From: an uncultured Geobacter sp.
GTDB taxonomy: Bacteria > Desulfobacterota > Desulfuromonadia > Geobacterales > CAIOGM01
Reading direction: 5' to 3'
DNA: 64,000 nucleotides
Assembly: GCA_903902855.1 (NCBI GenBank)
Contig: CAIUWK010000053.1
Span: forward strand, 22,412 to 86,411
Part shown: positions 7,746 to 15,441 of the stretch, piece by piece
Numbering within the stretch: position 1 is the first letter of the stretch
How the letters are laid out: each line of letters starts with the position of its first letter
Made by a program: the position numbers and the translations under genes
The notes under the pieces: model-generated
Seen by the model: the letters and a program-made list of their open reading frames with translations, nothing else
What the model was told of the DNA's origin: nothing
Databases searched by the model: none

Positions 7746-9902
7746 TTATCTCCTCAACCGGCGCGCCACCAGGGTCGCCGAATGCTCCACCCTGATGCTG
7801 CTCCCGTCGGTCTCCAGTCCCCCTTCGATCTGCATCTTGCACCCCGGACAGTCCACCGCAACCGTGGTCACGCCGCTTTCCTTGATATTTTCCTTCTTGT
7901 TCTTCAGCACCTCCGCCGATATCTCCGGGAACTTGAAGGAGTAGGAACCGCCGAAGCCGCAGCATTTATCACAGTCGGTCATCTCCCTGATCTCCACCCC
8001 TGCCAACTCCCTCAATACCCGTCGCGGCTCCTCGTACACCCCGCACCCCCGCCGGAGGTGACAGGCATCATGATAGGTGATCGTTTCGCGTGCGGCGTGC
8101 GGCGTGCCGTTTACCATTCCCGAGCCCCGAGTCCCCGGTCCCCGGTCCCCAGTCCCCAGCCTCTTCGCCGCCAGCTCCGAATAATTGAAAACCTTCTCCG
8201 CCAGTTTGACCGCCTTGGCGTGGTAGACGGGCTCCCCCTCCAGCAGCTTGAGGAAATCATGTTTCAGCGACACCGTGCAGGTGGGACAAATCGTCACGAT
8301 GTAATCGGCACCCTCGGCCAAAAGAACATCGATATTGAGCCGTGCCATGTCCCGCGCCACCTCCATCTCGCCGGAGTAACGAGCAGGAATGCCGCAGCAG
8401 AGCTGATTTTGCGGGAAACTAACCTGGTACCCCAGCAGCTCCAGTGATTCCTGGGCATCCCGGCAGATCTCCGGAAAAACGAAGTCGGCAAGACAGCCGG
8501 TAAAGAAAAGTACTTTTTCTCGGGACCGGGGATCGGGGAGTGGGGACCGGGAACTGCCTTCTTTCACCAAGTCGCGATAGGGCTTTTCCGCGATGGGGGG
8601 AAGAGATTTGCCGCCCACATCACTGTTGAGAACCAGGGGGAGATGCCTGATCCGCCCCCCCTCCCCCTGAAACGGTTTCTGGGCCAAGTATGCGGCCCGA
8701 AGAGCGCCATGGAAGAGCTTTCTATTTTTCATGAAGGTTCCGAAGAGAAACTTCTGACCGGTGGGCTTCCTGATCCTGTCCCGCAGATCCACGATGAGCC
8801 CCTCGATGTTGATCTTTGAGGCGCAGACCTCGTTGCACTTGCGGCAGCCGATGCAGAGCTTGAGAATATCCTCCGCTTTGTCAAAGCCATGGAGGAAAGG
8901 GGTGATGACCAGCCCGATCCCCCCCACATAGATGTGACCGAAGACGTGCCCCCCCACGATCTCATAGATGGGACAGACGTTGGCGCAGGCTCCGCAGCGG
9001 ACACAGGTGAGAGCCTCACTGAACAGCGGGTCCAGAGCCAGCTCCATCCGGCCGTTGTCCAGAAGCACGATATGAAGCGCCCTCCCCTCCCCACCCGTGG
9101 GTCCCTTGATGAAAGAGGCGTAGGAGGTGATTTTCTGGCCGGTGGCGTTCTTGGGAAGAATCTCCATGACATCCAGGGCCGCAGCCAGATCCGGTACGAT
9201 TTTTTCCACCCCTATGAGGGCGATGTGGGTCCGTGGGATAGTGGTGACCAACCGGGCGTTCCCCTCGTTGGTCATGATCCCGATGGCGCCGTTACCGGCG
9301 ATGGCCACGTTACCGCCGGAGAGCCCCACCTGACCGGTGAGAAAACCGCTCCTCAGCGCCTCCCGCGCTGCCTTGACCAGGGTCGGAATATCCGCCGGCA
9401 ACTCCTTCCCCGTGGCCTTGGAAAAGAGCTCCGCCACCTCCTCCTTGTTTTTGTGAATAGCGGGAAGGACCATATGGGATGGCCGCTCCCCGGCGAGTTG
9501 TATGATCCACTCACCCAGATCGGTCTCCAGGCATCGAACCCCCTGTTTTTCCAGATAGTGATTCAGTTCGATCTCTTCCGACGTCATGGCCTTGGATTTG
9601 ACCAGAAACGTCGCCCCCTGCTCCTGCATGATCCGGTGGATGGTCCGGTTGGCGTCATCTCTGGTGCGGCAGAAATGGACCGTGGCTCCTGCCTTTTCCG
9701 CATTCCGGGTGAATTCCGCCACCAGTTCCGGCAACCGCCTCAATACCCCCCGTTTACTTTCCGAGATTCTGCTCCGGAGTCCTTCAAAATCGATCCCCTC
9801 CAGCGCCTTGGCCCGGGCCACCGGGTAGGCCGCGGCAAAATTCTTCAGGGCGCGACGCAGATAGCTGTTGTTGATCTTCTCCCGAATCTCACTTTTTCCC
9901 AT
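7746..9902 (-). CDS. fused LldF(LutB)-LldE(LutA) lactate-oxidising Fe-S protein
   Basis: 718 residues. An N-terminal LUD domain (about 60-290) is followed by two ferredoxin-type [4Fe-4S] motifs, CVRCGACANVC and CIGCRKCNEVC (about 300-370). Next comes a LldE-like part with two CCG domains (NQLCCGIPA; ACHLRRGCG; CDKCCGFGG). It thus joins LutB/LldF and LutA/LldE, which together with LutC oxidise L-lactate to pyruvate on the cytoplasmic side of the membrane. The ATG at 9902 has AAGGAG 6 bases upstream and sits 1 base after the lutC stop. Two segments (about residues 450-461 and 581-605) are encoded by heptameric GGGGACY/GCGTGCG repeats like those in the spacers. They look like in-frame insertions in linkers outside the Cys motifs. 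Confidence 0.85.
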   Translation of the reverse strand: MGKSEIREKINNSYLRRALKNFAAAYPVARAKALEGIDFEGLRSRISESKRGVLRRLPELVAEFTRNAEKAGATVHFCRTRDDANRTIHRIMQEQGATFLVKSKAMTSEEIELNHYLEKQGVRCLETDLGEWIIQLAGERPSHMVLPAIHKNKEEVAELFSKATGKELPADIPTLVKAAREALRSGFLTGQVGLSGGNVAIAGNGAIGIMTNEGNARLVTTIPRTHIALIGVEKIVPDLAAALDVMEILPKNATGQKITSYASFIKGPTGGEGRALHIVLLDNGRMELALDPLFSEALTCVRCGACANVCPIYEIVGGHVFGHIYVGGIGLVITPFLHGFDKAEDILKLCIGCRKCNEVCASKINIEGLIVDLRDRIRKPTGQKFLFGTFMKNRKLFHGALRAAYLAQKPFQGEGGRIRHLPLVLNSDVGGKSLPPIAEKPYRDLVKEGSSRSPLPDPRSREKVLFFTGCLADFVFPEICRDAQESLELLGYQVSFPQNQLCCGIPARYSGEMEVARDMARLNIDVLLAEGADYIVTICPTCTVSLKHDFLKLLEGEPVYHAKAVKLAEKVFNYSELAAKRLGTGDRGPGTRGSGMVNGTPHAARETITYHDACHLRRGCGVYEEPRRVLRELAGVEIREMTDCDKCCGFGGSYSFKFPEISAEVLKNKKENIKESGVTTVAVDCPGCKMQIEGGLETDGSSIRVEHSATLVARRLRR
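8088..8160. repeat. heptameric repeat arrays inside the lldF-lldE coding sequence
   Basis: Two adjacent arrays with a period of 7. GCGTGCG/GCGTGCC lies at 8088-8109. An AGTCCCC/GGTCCCC array at 8121-8160 reads as GGGGACY units on the coding strand. Both keep the reading frame and encode a Gly/Arg/Thr-rich stretch between the two CCG domains. The unit matches the arrays in spacers near 12.6, 14.0 and 30.2 kb. Confidence 0.8.
8521..8554. repeat. second GGGGACY-type array inside the lldF-lldE gene
   Basis: Units GGGACC, GGGGATC, GGGGAGT, GGGGACC and GGGAACT run in the opposite orientation to the array at 8121-8160. They are translated as a Ser/Pro/Arg-rich linker just before the first CCG domain. 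Confidence 0.75.
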
Positions 9903-9903
9903 G

Positions 9904-10407
9904 TCACGCTCCTTCCAGAATGAGGATATGCAGTTCCCTGGGGCCATGGACCCCGATGGTCAGCACCCGCTCGATGTCTGCGGTGCGACTAGGCCCGGTG
10001 GTTAAAGAGAGGTAGGCGTTGGTACCGGCATCCAAGGCCGCTCCCAACAGTGGCGCCGCGCTCCGGAGATCAGGAAGGATGGTGGATTCCTTAAGGAGCA
10101 CCAGATGAATGGGGGCCAGAGCCGTGGCGCTGCGCCCCGTGGGGTCACCAAGATCCAACAGGAGAGTGCCGGTCCGGGCGATACCGGCCTGGGCTGAGCT
10201 GAGACAGAACCTTACCTGGGGGTACTCGCAAGGATCTGCCGGGGGGAATGCGTCCCGAAGCGCCGCATACTCATCCGGCAGCTCCGAGACTGCCACCTTT
10301 TCCTCTTTGATCAGATCCCGCAGGTACCGCAGCGCCTCCGCCATTGCGGAAAACCGTTTTACCGTGCTCCCCACCGCTTCCGCTGCCTCAGCAAATTGGT
10401 AAACCAT
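9904..10407 (-). CDS. lutC: LutC-like LUD-domain protein of L-lactate oxidation
   Basis: 167 residues of the LUD (LutC/YkgG) family, the third component of the LutABC lactate dehydrogenase. It has the family's C-terminal TTGPSRTADIE and G-V-HGPRELHILI motifs. The ATG at 10407 is preferred over the upstream 10428 start because GAGGTGG precedes it with 5-base spacing. It is followed after 1 base by the LldF-LldE fusion, so the two are translated from one message. It faces lldP across a regulatory region carrying an LldR-type palindrome. Confidence 0.85.
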   Translation of the reverse strand: MVYQFAEAAEAVGSTVKRFSAMAEALRYLRDLIKEEKVAVSELPDEYAALRDAFPPADPCEYPQVRFCLSSAQAGIARTGTLLLDLGDPTGRSATALAPIHLVLLKESTILPDLRSAAPLLGAALDAGTNAYLSLTTGPSRTADIERVLTIGVHGPRELHILILEGA

Positions 10408-10507
10408 TTTTACCACCTCGTCAAACACTCTCTTTATTTTATTCGTGATGCAGAATACTGAAGGAAAAGCACCGTGTCAAGGGATGTTATGGATATAAAA
10501 AAAGTTA

Positions 10508-10548
10508 TTGACAGTGACAATCAAATAAAGTAATTGGTATTACCAGTT
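10508..10548 (+). promoter_or_regulatory. lldP promoter region with LldR/PdhR-type operator
   Basis: TTGACA at 10508-10513 looks like a -35 box. At 10532-10548 lies AATTGGTATTACCAGTT, a near-perfect palindrome of the TGGTnnnACCA class bound by FadR-family GntR regulators such as LldR, PdhR and GlcC. It covers the place where a -10 box would be with 17-base spacing (10531-10536, itself weak). This suggests repression by occlusion. It sits between lutC and lldP, so both directions could respond. No GntR gene is present in the window. Confidence 0.65.
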
Positions 10549-10593
10549 AACTTCATAACCTCGTCTCATTCCCTACCACAGGAGGAACCGAAC

Positions 10594-12546
10594 ATGCCCT
10601 GGATTCAGACGTACACGCCGGTAGCCGGATCGCTGGGGATGTCGGCCCTGGTGGCCGCCATCCCTCTCGCCATTATCTTCGTCTGCCTGGCTCTACTGAA
10701 GATGAAAGCCCACAAGGCGGGTCCCCTGGCCGTGGCGTCCGCTTTGGCCATCGCCGTCCTCGTCTGGGGGATGCCGGCCAAACTGGCGGGACTCGCCTTT
10801 GCTCAGGGTGCGGCCTTCGGCCTCTTCCCGGTCTTCTACATCGTCATCACTACTCTCTTTCTCTACAACATCACCGTGAAGGGGGGGCAGTTCGAGATCA
10901 TCCGGGCCTCCTTGGCCGGAGTGACCGCCGACCGCCGCCTCCAGGCGCTACTCATCGCCTTCTGCTTCGGTGCCTTCATCGAAGGGGCCGCCGGCTTCGG
11001 CACCCCGGTGGCCATTGCCGGCGCCACCCTGGTGGGTCTCGGTTTCCGCCCCCTCTACGCCGCCGGAGTCTGCCTCATCGCCAATACCGCGCCGGTGGCC
11101 TTCGGCGCCATCGGGATTCCGGTGGTGGCCCTGGCCGGGGTCATGGGATATGGTGACGACGGGATGATGAAGCTTTCTACCATGGTGGGACGGCAGCTCC
11201 CCTTCATCTCCTCGGTCATCCCCTTCTACGTCATCATGATCATGGTGGGATGGAAGAAGACCATGGAGGTTCTCCCCGCCATCATCGTCTGCGGGGTCAC
11301 CTTTGCCCTCTGCCAGTGGGCCACAGCCAGCTACCTGGGTCCTTATCTCCCCGACATCATCTCCTCCCTGGCCGCCATGGCCGCCCTGGTGCTGCTGCTG
11401 CAAGTCTGGCATCCCAAGGAGATCTTTATCTTCGACCATGAAGAGCCAAGCAGCGGCAAGGAGCAGCACCCTTACACCCCGGGCCAGGTCTTTCGTGCCT
11501 GGGCTCCCTACCTGGCCCTGACGGTCATGGTCCTCCTCTGGGGAATTCCCTCCATCAAGACGGAGTTGGACAAAGGGACCAAAGAGATCGAGGTAGTCGG
11601 TCTGCATAACGCCGTGGTGAAGAAGGTCTCCAAGCCGGAAGAGGGAATCAAGAAGGGAACCGTCGTTCTTGCCGAGGCGGACAAACTCCTCCTGGCGCTC
11701 CCCGCCACCCAGCCGACCCTGGTAAAGGCCATTGCCCTGGTAAACGACCTGAAATCGCTGGAAGAGAAGTTCCTCCCAATGGAACGGGGTCTGGCCGGTC
11801 AGGGAGCCATCCTGACTGAAGAGCGCTACGCCGGATTCAATGCCATTGCCAAGAAGTCGACGGATCTTCAAAAACTGGTGAAGGATGATCTGGAAAAGAA
11901 CAGCCTCGTCGCCAAGGATACGTTCAAACCGCTGGTCAAGGCACTCACTGACCAGCTTCCGGCCAAGGTCCCCGCAAAATACAAGTTCAACTTCTGGTCG
12001 GCAGCCGGCACCGCCATCCTCATTGCCGCCTTCCTCTCGGCCCTCATCTGCGGCGTCAGCCTGGGCGATACCTTCCGCCTTCTGGGGAAAACCCTCTACG
12101 ACATGCGCTACCCGTCCATCACCGTGGCCTCGGTCCTGGGGCTGGCCTATGTCATGAATTTCTCGGGAATGACCAACTGCCTGGGGCTGATCTTCACCAA
12201 GACCGGCCATATCTTTCCCTTCATCGCTCCGTTCCTGGGGTGGCTGGGGGTCTTCCTCACCGGCTCGGACACCTCCAGCAACGTCCTCTTCGGCGGACTG
12301 CAAAAGGCAACGGCCGAGCAACTGGGGCTCAACCCGATCCTCATGGGAGCTGCCAACACCAGCGGCGGCGTCATGGGGAAGATGATCTCCCCCCAGTCTT
12401 TGGCCGTGGCCACCGCCGCCTGCGGCATGGTGGGGGAAGAAGGAACCCTGTTCCGTTTCACCCTCAAGCATTCTCTCTTCCTGACGGTGATCGTCGGTGT
12501 TATCGTCTATCTCCAGGCGTATTTTTTGCAATGGATGGTGCCGTAA
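10594..12546 (+). CDS. lldP: LctP-family lactate permease with enlarged internal loop
   Basis: 650 residues, inner-membrane lactate:H+ symporter of the LctP family. It has about 12 or more hydrophobic segments and the family-typical FIEGAAGFGTPVAI stretch near residue 130, plus GSDTSSNVLFGGLQ and QSLAVATAA near the C-terminus. The ATG at 10594 has AGGAGG upstream; a longer frame from 10534 would run through the operator. Family members are usually about 550 residues. Here about 100 extra charged residues (roughly 325-465) sit in one loop between membrane segments. The gene leads an operon with glcD and glcF. Confidence 0.9.
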   Translation: MPWIQTYTPVAGSLGMSALVAAIPLAIIFVCLALLKMKAHKAGPLAVASALAIAVLVWGMPAKLAGLAFAQGAAFGLFPVFYIVITTLFLYNITVKGGQFEIIRASLAGVTADRRLQALLIAFCFGAFIEGAAGFGTPVAIAGATLVGLGFRPLYAAGVCLIANTAPVAFGAIGIPVVALAGVMGYGDDGMMKLSTMVGRQLPFISSVIPFYVIMIMVGWKKTMEVLPAIIVCGVTFALCQWATASYLGPYLPDIISSLAAMAALVLLLQVWHPKEIFIFDHEEPSSGKEQHPYTPGQVFRAWAPYLALTVMVLLWGIPSIKTELDKGTKEIEVVGLHNAVVKKVSKPEEGIKKGTVVLAEADKLLLALPATQPTLVKAIALVNDLKSLEEKFLPMERGLAGQGAILTEERYAGFNAIAKKSTDLQKLVKDDLEKNSLVAKDTFKPLVKALTDQLPAKVPAKYKFNFWSAAGTAILIAAFLSALICGVSLGDTFRLLGKTLYDMRYPSITVASVLGLAYVMNFSGMTNCLGLIFTKTGHIFPFIAPFLGWLGVFLTGSDTSSNVLFGGLQKATAEQLGLNPILMGAANTSGGVMGKMISPQSLAVATAACGMVGEEGTLFRFTLKHSLFLTVIVGVIVYLQAYFLQWMVP

Positions 12547-12563
12547 AGGCGGGGGCCGGTAAT

Positions 12564-12583
12564 CCGGGACTGGGGACCGGGGA
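12564..12583 (+). repeat. GGGGACY heptamer array (one arm)
   Basis: The lldP-glcD spacer carries GGGACT GGGGACC GGGGAAA, the same unit as the arrays in the lldF-lldE gene and near 14.0 and 30.2 kb. No opposing arm is seen here. Confidence 0.75.
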
Positions 12584-12619
12584 AAAAACAGTTCATGCTG
12601 AGCAAGAGGGAGTTGAGAT

Positions 12620-13993
12620 ATGGAACCATCATTCATAAAGGAACTGCAGGGGATCGTGGGGGCACGTCATACGCTCACCGACCGGGAATCGCTGGCGGTG
12701 TACGGCTATGATGCCACGCCGGAACTGGAGAGCGTTCCCGGGATAGTGCTCCTTCCCGGAAGCAGCGAGGAAATGGCCAAAATCATGGCGCTCTGCTATC
12801 AGGCAGGGGTGAACCTTACCCCCCGCGGCTCCGGCACCAACCTCTCGGGAGGCTCCATCGCCACCTCAGGCGGAGTGGTAATGCAGACCAGCCGCCTCAA
12901 CCGGATACTCGAGATCGACCAGGAAAACCTCACCGCCACCGTGGAACCGGGGGTCATCACCAGCTCCCTCCACAAGGCGGCGGAAGCTCTCGGCCTCTTC
13001 TATCCCCCCGACCCGGGGAGCATGAACATCTCCACTATGGGGGGAAACGTGGCGGAGAACGCCGGGGGACTCCGGGGGCTGAAGTACGGAGTCACGGCGG
13101 ACTATGTCATGGGGCTCAAAACCATCCTCCCCGGCGGTGACCTGCTGAAAAGCGGGGGAAAGGCGGTGAAGGATGTGGCCGGGTACAACCTGAGCCAGCT
13201 CCTCATCTCGTCGGAAGGGACCCTGGGAGTTTTTTCGGAGATCACGGTAAAGCTGGTCCCCAAGCCCCGCACGAAGAAGACCATGCTGGTCCATTTCCCG
13301 GAACTGGAGCAGGCAGCCCTCACCGTCTCGGCCATCATCGCGGCCCGGATCATCCCCGCCACCCTGGAGTTTCTGGACAAGGTGACCATCAGATGCGTGG
13401 AAGAGTACGCCCACGTGGGTCTGCCGCTGGACGTGGATGCGGTGCTCCTCATCGAGGTGGACGGTCACCCGGCGGAGGTGGAGGAGGATGCCGCGCGGGT
13501 GCGGGAAATCTGCGAGAAGCACCGCTGCTCTTTCTTCCAGACCGCGGCCACGGCGGATGAGGCGCTGAAGCTGGCCACGGCCCGGCGGGTCGCCCTCTCC
13601 TCTCTGGCCCGGCTCAAACCCACAACCATCCTGGAGGACGCCACCGTCCCCCGCAGTTGCATCGCCCCCATGCTGAAGTTCATCCAGGAGACGGCAAAGA
13701 AATACAACCTCACCATCGGCACCTTCGGCCACGCGGGGGACGGCAACCTTCACCCCACTTGCCTCACCGACGAGCGTGACCATGACGAGATTCGCCGCTG
13801 TCACCAAGCCTTCAGTGAGATCTTCGACATGGCCATCCTGATGGGGGGAACCATCACCGGAGAGCATGGTGTGGGTATCGCCAAGAAGCCGTACCTGCCG
13901 CGACTGGTGGGAGAGACCGGCTTAAGAGTCATGCGGGGGATCAAGGGGGCCTTTGATCCCAAGGGGCTACTGAATCCGGGGAAAGTTTTTTAA
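12620..13993 (+). CDS. glcD: GlcD-type FAD-linked 2-hydroxyacid (D-lactate/glycolate) dehydrogenase subunit
   Basis: 457 residues of the VAO/PCMH flavoprotein family. It has the FAD-binding segment LTPRGSGTNLSGG (about 75) and PDPGSMNISTMGGNVAENAGG (about 132-152). The C-terminal cap ends in FGHAGDGNLHPT and GEHGVGIAKKPYL, which supply conserved catalytic/metal-binding His residues of this family. It oxidises D-lactate or glycolate and passes electrons to the Fe-S partner GlcF encoded next. Being between lldP and glcF favours lactate as substrate (inference from context). Confidence 0.88.
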   Translation: MEPSFIKELQGIVGARHTLTDRESLAVYGYDATPELESVPGIVLLPGSSEEMAKIMALCYQAGVNLTPRGSGTNLSGGSIATSGGVVMQTSRLNRILEIDQENLTATVEPGVITSSLHKAAEALGLFYPPDPGSMNISTMGGNVAENAGGLRGLKYGVTADYVMGLKTILPGGDLLKSGGKAVKDVAGYNLSQLLISSEGTLGVFSEITVKLVPKPRTKKTMLVHFPELEQAALTVSAIIAARIIPATLEFLDKVTIRCVEEYAHVGLPLDVDAVLLIEVDGHPAEVEEDAARVREICEKHRCSFFQTAATADEALKLATARRVALSSLARLKPTTILEDATVPRSCIAPMLKFIQETAKKYNLTIGTFGHAGDGNLHPTCLTDERDHDEIRRCHQAFSEIFDMAILMGGTITGEHGVGIAKKPYLPRLVGETGLRVMRGIKGAFDPKGLLNPGKVF

Positions 13994-14004
13994 CAACAGG
14001 TACG

Positions 14005-14058
14005 AGGGACTGGGGACTGGGAACGTCAAAACCAGTCCCCGGTCCCTGGTCCCCAGTC
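14005..14058. repeat. inverted GGGGACY heptamer arms in the glcD-glcF spacer
   Basis: Left arm GGGACT GGGGACT GGGAACG (14005 onward) and right arm AGTCCCC GGTCCCT GGTCCCC AGTCACG can fold into one hairpin. It occupies almost the whole spacer, ending 12 bases before the glcF start. Confidence 0.8.
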
Positions 14059-14070
14059 ACGGAGTTATTC

Positions 14071-15351
14071 ATGGAATATGTCGATCTGCTGAACTGCATG
14101 CGCTGCGGGATGTGCCTCCCCCACTGCCCAACTTATAAGGAAACCTTTCTGGAGACCGCCTCCCCCCGGGGTCGGGTGGCTCTGGTGCGCAAGGTCCAGG
14201 ACGGGGAGTTGGAGGTGAACGAGCAGCTGCTGGAATATCTCACCCTCTGCCTGGACTGCCAGGCTTGCCTCAGCGCCTGTCCCTGCGGAGTCAATGCCGG
14301 TGAGCTGGTGGCCGAGTTCAAATGCGAGGAAAAGGGGAAAGGGGGGCTCTCCTTCATGGAGGAGCTGGTCCTGCGGAAGCTGGTCCCCCATCCGGAACGG
14401 TTGGAGCGCGCCATGATCCCCTTGCGGCTCTACCAGAAAACCGGGCTTCAGAAACTGGTCCGCTCCCTGGGCCTCCTCAAGATGTTCCCGCCGGCCCTGG
14501 GTCGAATGGAGGGGCTGCTCCCCCGGCTCCCGGCGAAACCGCTGCGTAAAACCCTCCTGGAGGTAACTCCGGCCAAGGGGGAAGAGAAGGGAACGGTCGG
14601 CTTCTTCCTGGGATGCGTCATGAGCCTCATCTTCAGCGAGGCGAGCCATGCCACGGTGGAGCTCCTCTCTTCCCTGGGGTATCGGGTCATCACCCCCAAG
14701 GCCCAGAAATGTTGCGGCGCCCCCAACATGCTCGGTTCCGACCTGAAGGGGTTGCAAGAGCTGGCAACCTTCAACGTGGAGCTCTTTAGCGGCTATGACC
14801 TGGAGTTCATCGTCACGGACTGCGGCGGCTGCGGGGCCGAACTGAAGAAATACGGCCATCACCTTCCGGAAAACGGAGCGGCCGGAAGCTTCAGCAACAA
14901 GGTGCGGGATATCTCGGAGGTTCTGGCGCTCCATGCCGACGACCTCAAGGGGAAACTGAAACCGCTCTCCCGCCGGGTCACCTGGCACGACTCCTGTCAC
15001 ATCGCCCATGCCCAAGGGATTCGCTGGCAACCCCGAACCCTCCTGAATCTCATCCCGGGACTTGACGTCCGGGAACTGAACGAGGCCGACGCCTGCTGCG
15101 GCAGCGGGGGGACCTACAACATCGCCCAGCCGGAGATGTCGGATCTGGTCCTGCAGCGAAAGGTGAACAATATCCTCGCCACCGGCGCCGAATACCTGGT
15201 CACCGCCAACCCCGGCTGCCTCCTGCAGTTGAAGAAGGCGCTCTCGGAAACGACACCCAGGGTGAAAGTGCTGCATCTGACGGAACTGCTCAGCGAGAGT
15301 CTCGCCGCCGGACTCCGGCCAGTATCTCTTAGGCTGAAGACTGAAGGTTAA
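14071..15351 (+). CDS. glcF: GlcF-type Fe-S subunit of D-lactate/glycolate oxidase
   Basis: 426 residues. Two [4Fe-4S] ferredoxin motifs lie near the N-terminus (CMRCGMCLPHC; CLDCQACLSAC), followed by two CCG domains (KCCGAPNML; SCHIAHAQG; ACCGSGGTY). It pairs with GlcD to deliver electrons from the hydroxyacid to the quinone pool at the membrane. The last seven codons and the stop lie inside a dispersed repeat element (15324-15434), so the native C-terminal end may have been replaced when the element inserted. Confidence 0.88.
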   Translation: MEYVDLLNCMRCGMCLPHCPTYKETFLETASPRGRVALVRKVQDGELEVNEQLLEYLTLCLDCQACLSACPCGVNAGELVAEFKCEEKGKGGLSFMEELVLRKLVPHPERLERAMIPLRLYQKTGLQKLVRSLGLLKMFPPALGRMEGLLPRLPAKPLRKTLLEVTPAKGEEKGTVGFFLGCVMSLIFSEASHATVELLSSLGYRVITPKAQKCCGAPNMLGSDLKGLQELATFNVELFSGYDLEFIVTDCGGCGAELKKYGHHLPENGAAGSFSNKVRDISEVLALHADDLKGKLKPLSRRVTWHDSCHIAHAQGIRWQPRTLLNLIPGLDVRELNEADACCGSGGTYNIAQPEMSDLVLQRKVNNILATGAEYLVTANPGCLLQLKKALSETTPRVKVLHLTELLSESLAAGLRPVSLRLKTEG

Positions 15352-15434
15352 ACCTGAAACAAATCAAGACACAAAAAAGCCCGCTTATGCGGGCTTTTTT
15401 GTGTCTTCCTGATACTCTTCAGCCTATCAACCTG
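15324..15434. repeat. dispersed GGCTGAA-type element, copy 1
   Basis: On the minus strand this element begins with CTCAGGTTGATAGGCTGAAG (15434-15415) and ends with a GGTTTAACC..CTTCAGTCTTCAGCC arm. Both ends are shared with the copy at 48389-48530 in opposite orientation. The interior differs and here holds the bidirectional terminator. It overlaps the 3' end of glcF. Confidence 0.7.
15368..15405. terminator. bidirectional intrinsic terminator between glcF and the 15442 gene
   Basis: A 17-bp stem with core AGCCCGC/GCGGGCT and loop TTAT is flanked by A-run and T-run, so it works on both strands. It lies between two convergent genes. Confidence 0.9.
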
Positions 15435-15441
15435 AGTATGA

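Noticed and set aside
8088..8160. CRISPR array for the GGGGACY/GCGTGCG repeats
   Set aside because: Units are 7 bases without spacers, so they are tandem repeats, not CRISPR.
10948..12636. 562-codon minus-strand frame opposite lldP and other long antisense frames (3218-4438 plus, 8889-9923 plus, 37014-38591 plus, 49159-51036 plus, 53478-54677 plus)
   Set aside because: They lie fully opposite genes with clear families, lack ribosome sites and have compositions (His/Gly/Arg/Pro-rich) typical of shadows in GC-rich DNA.
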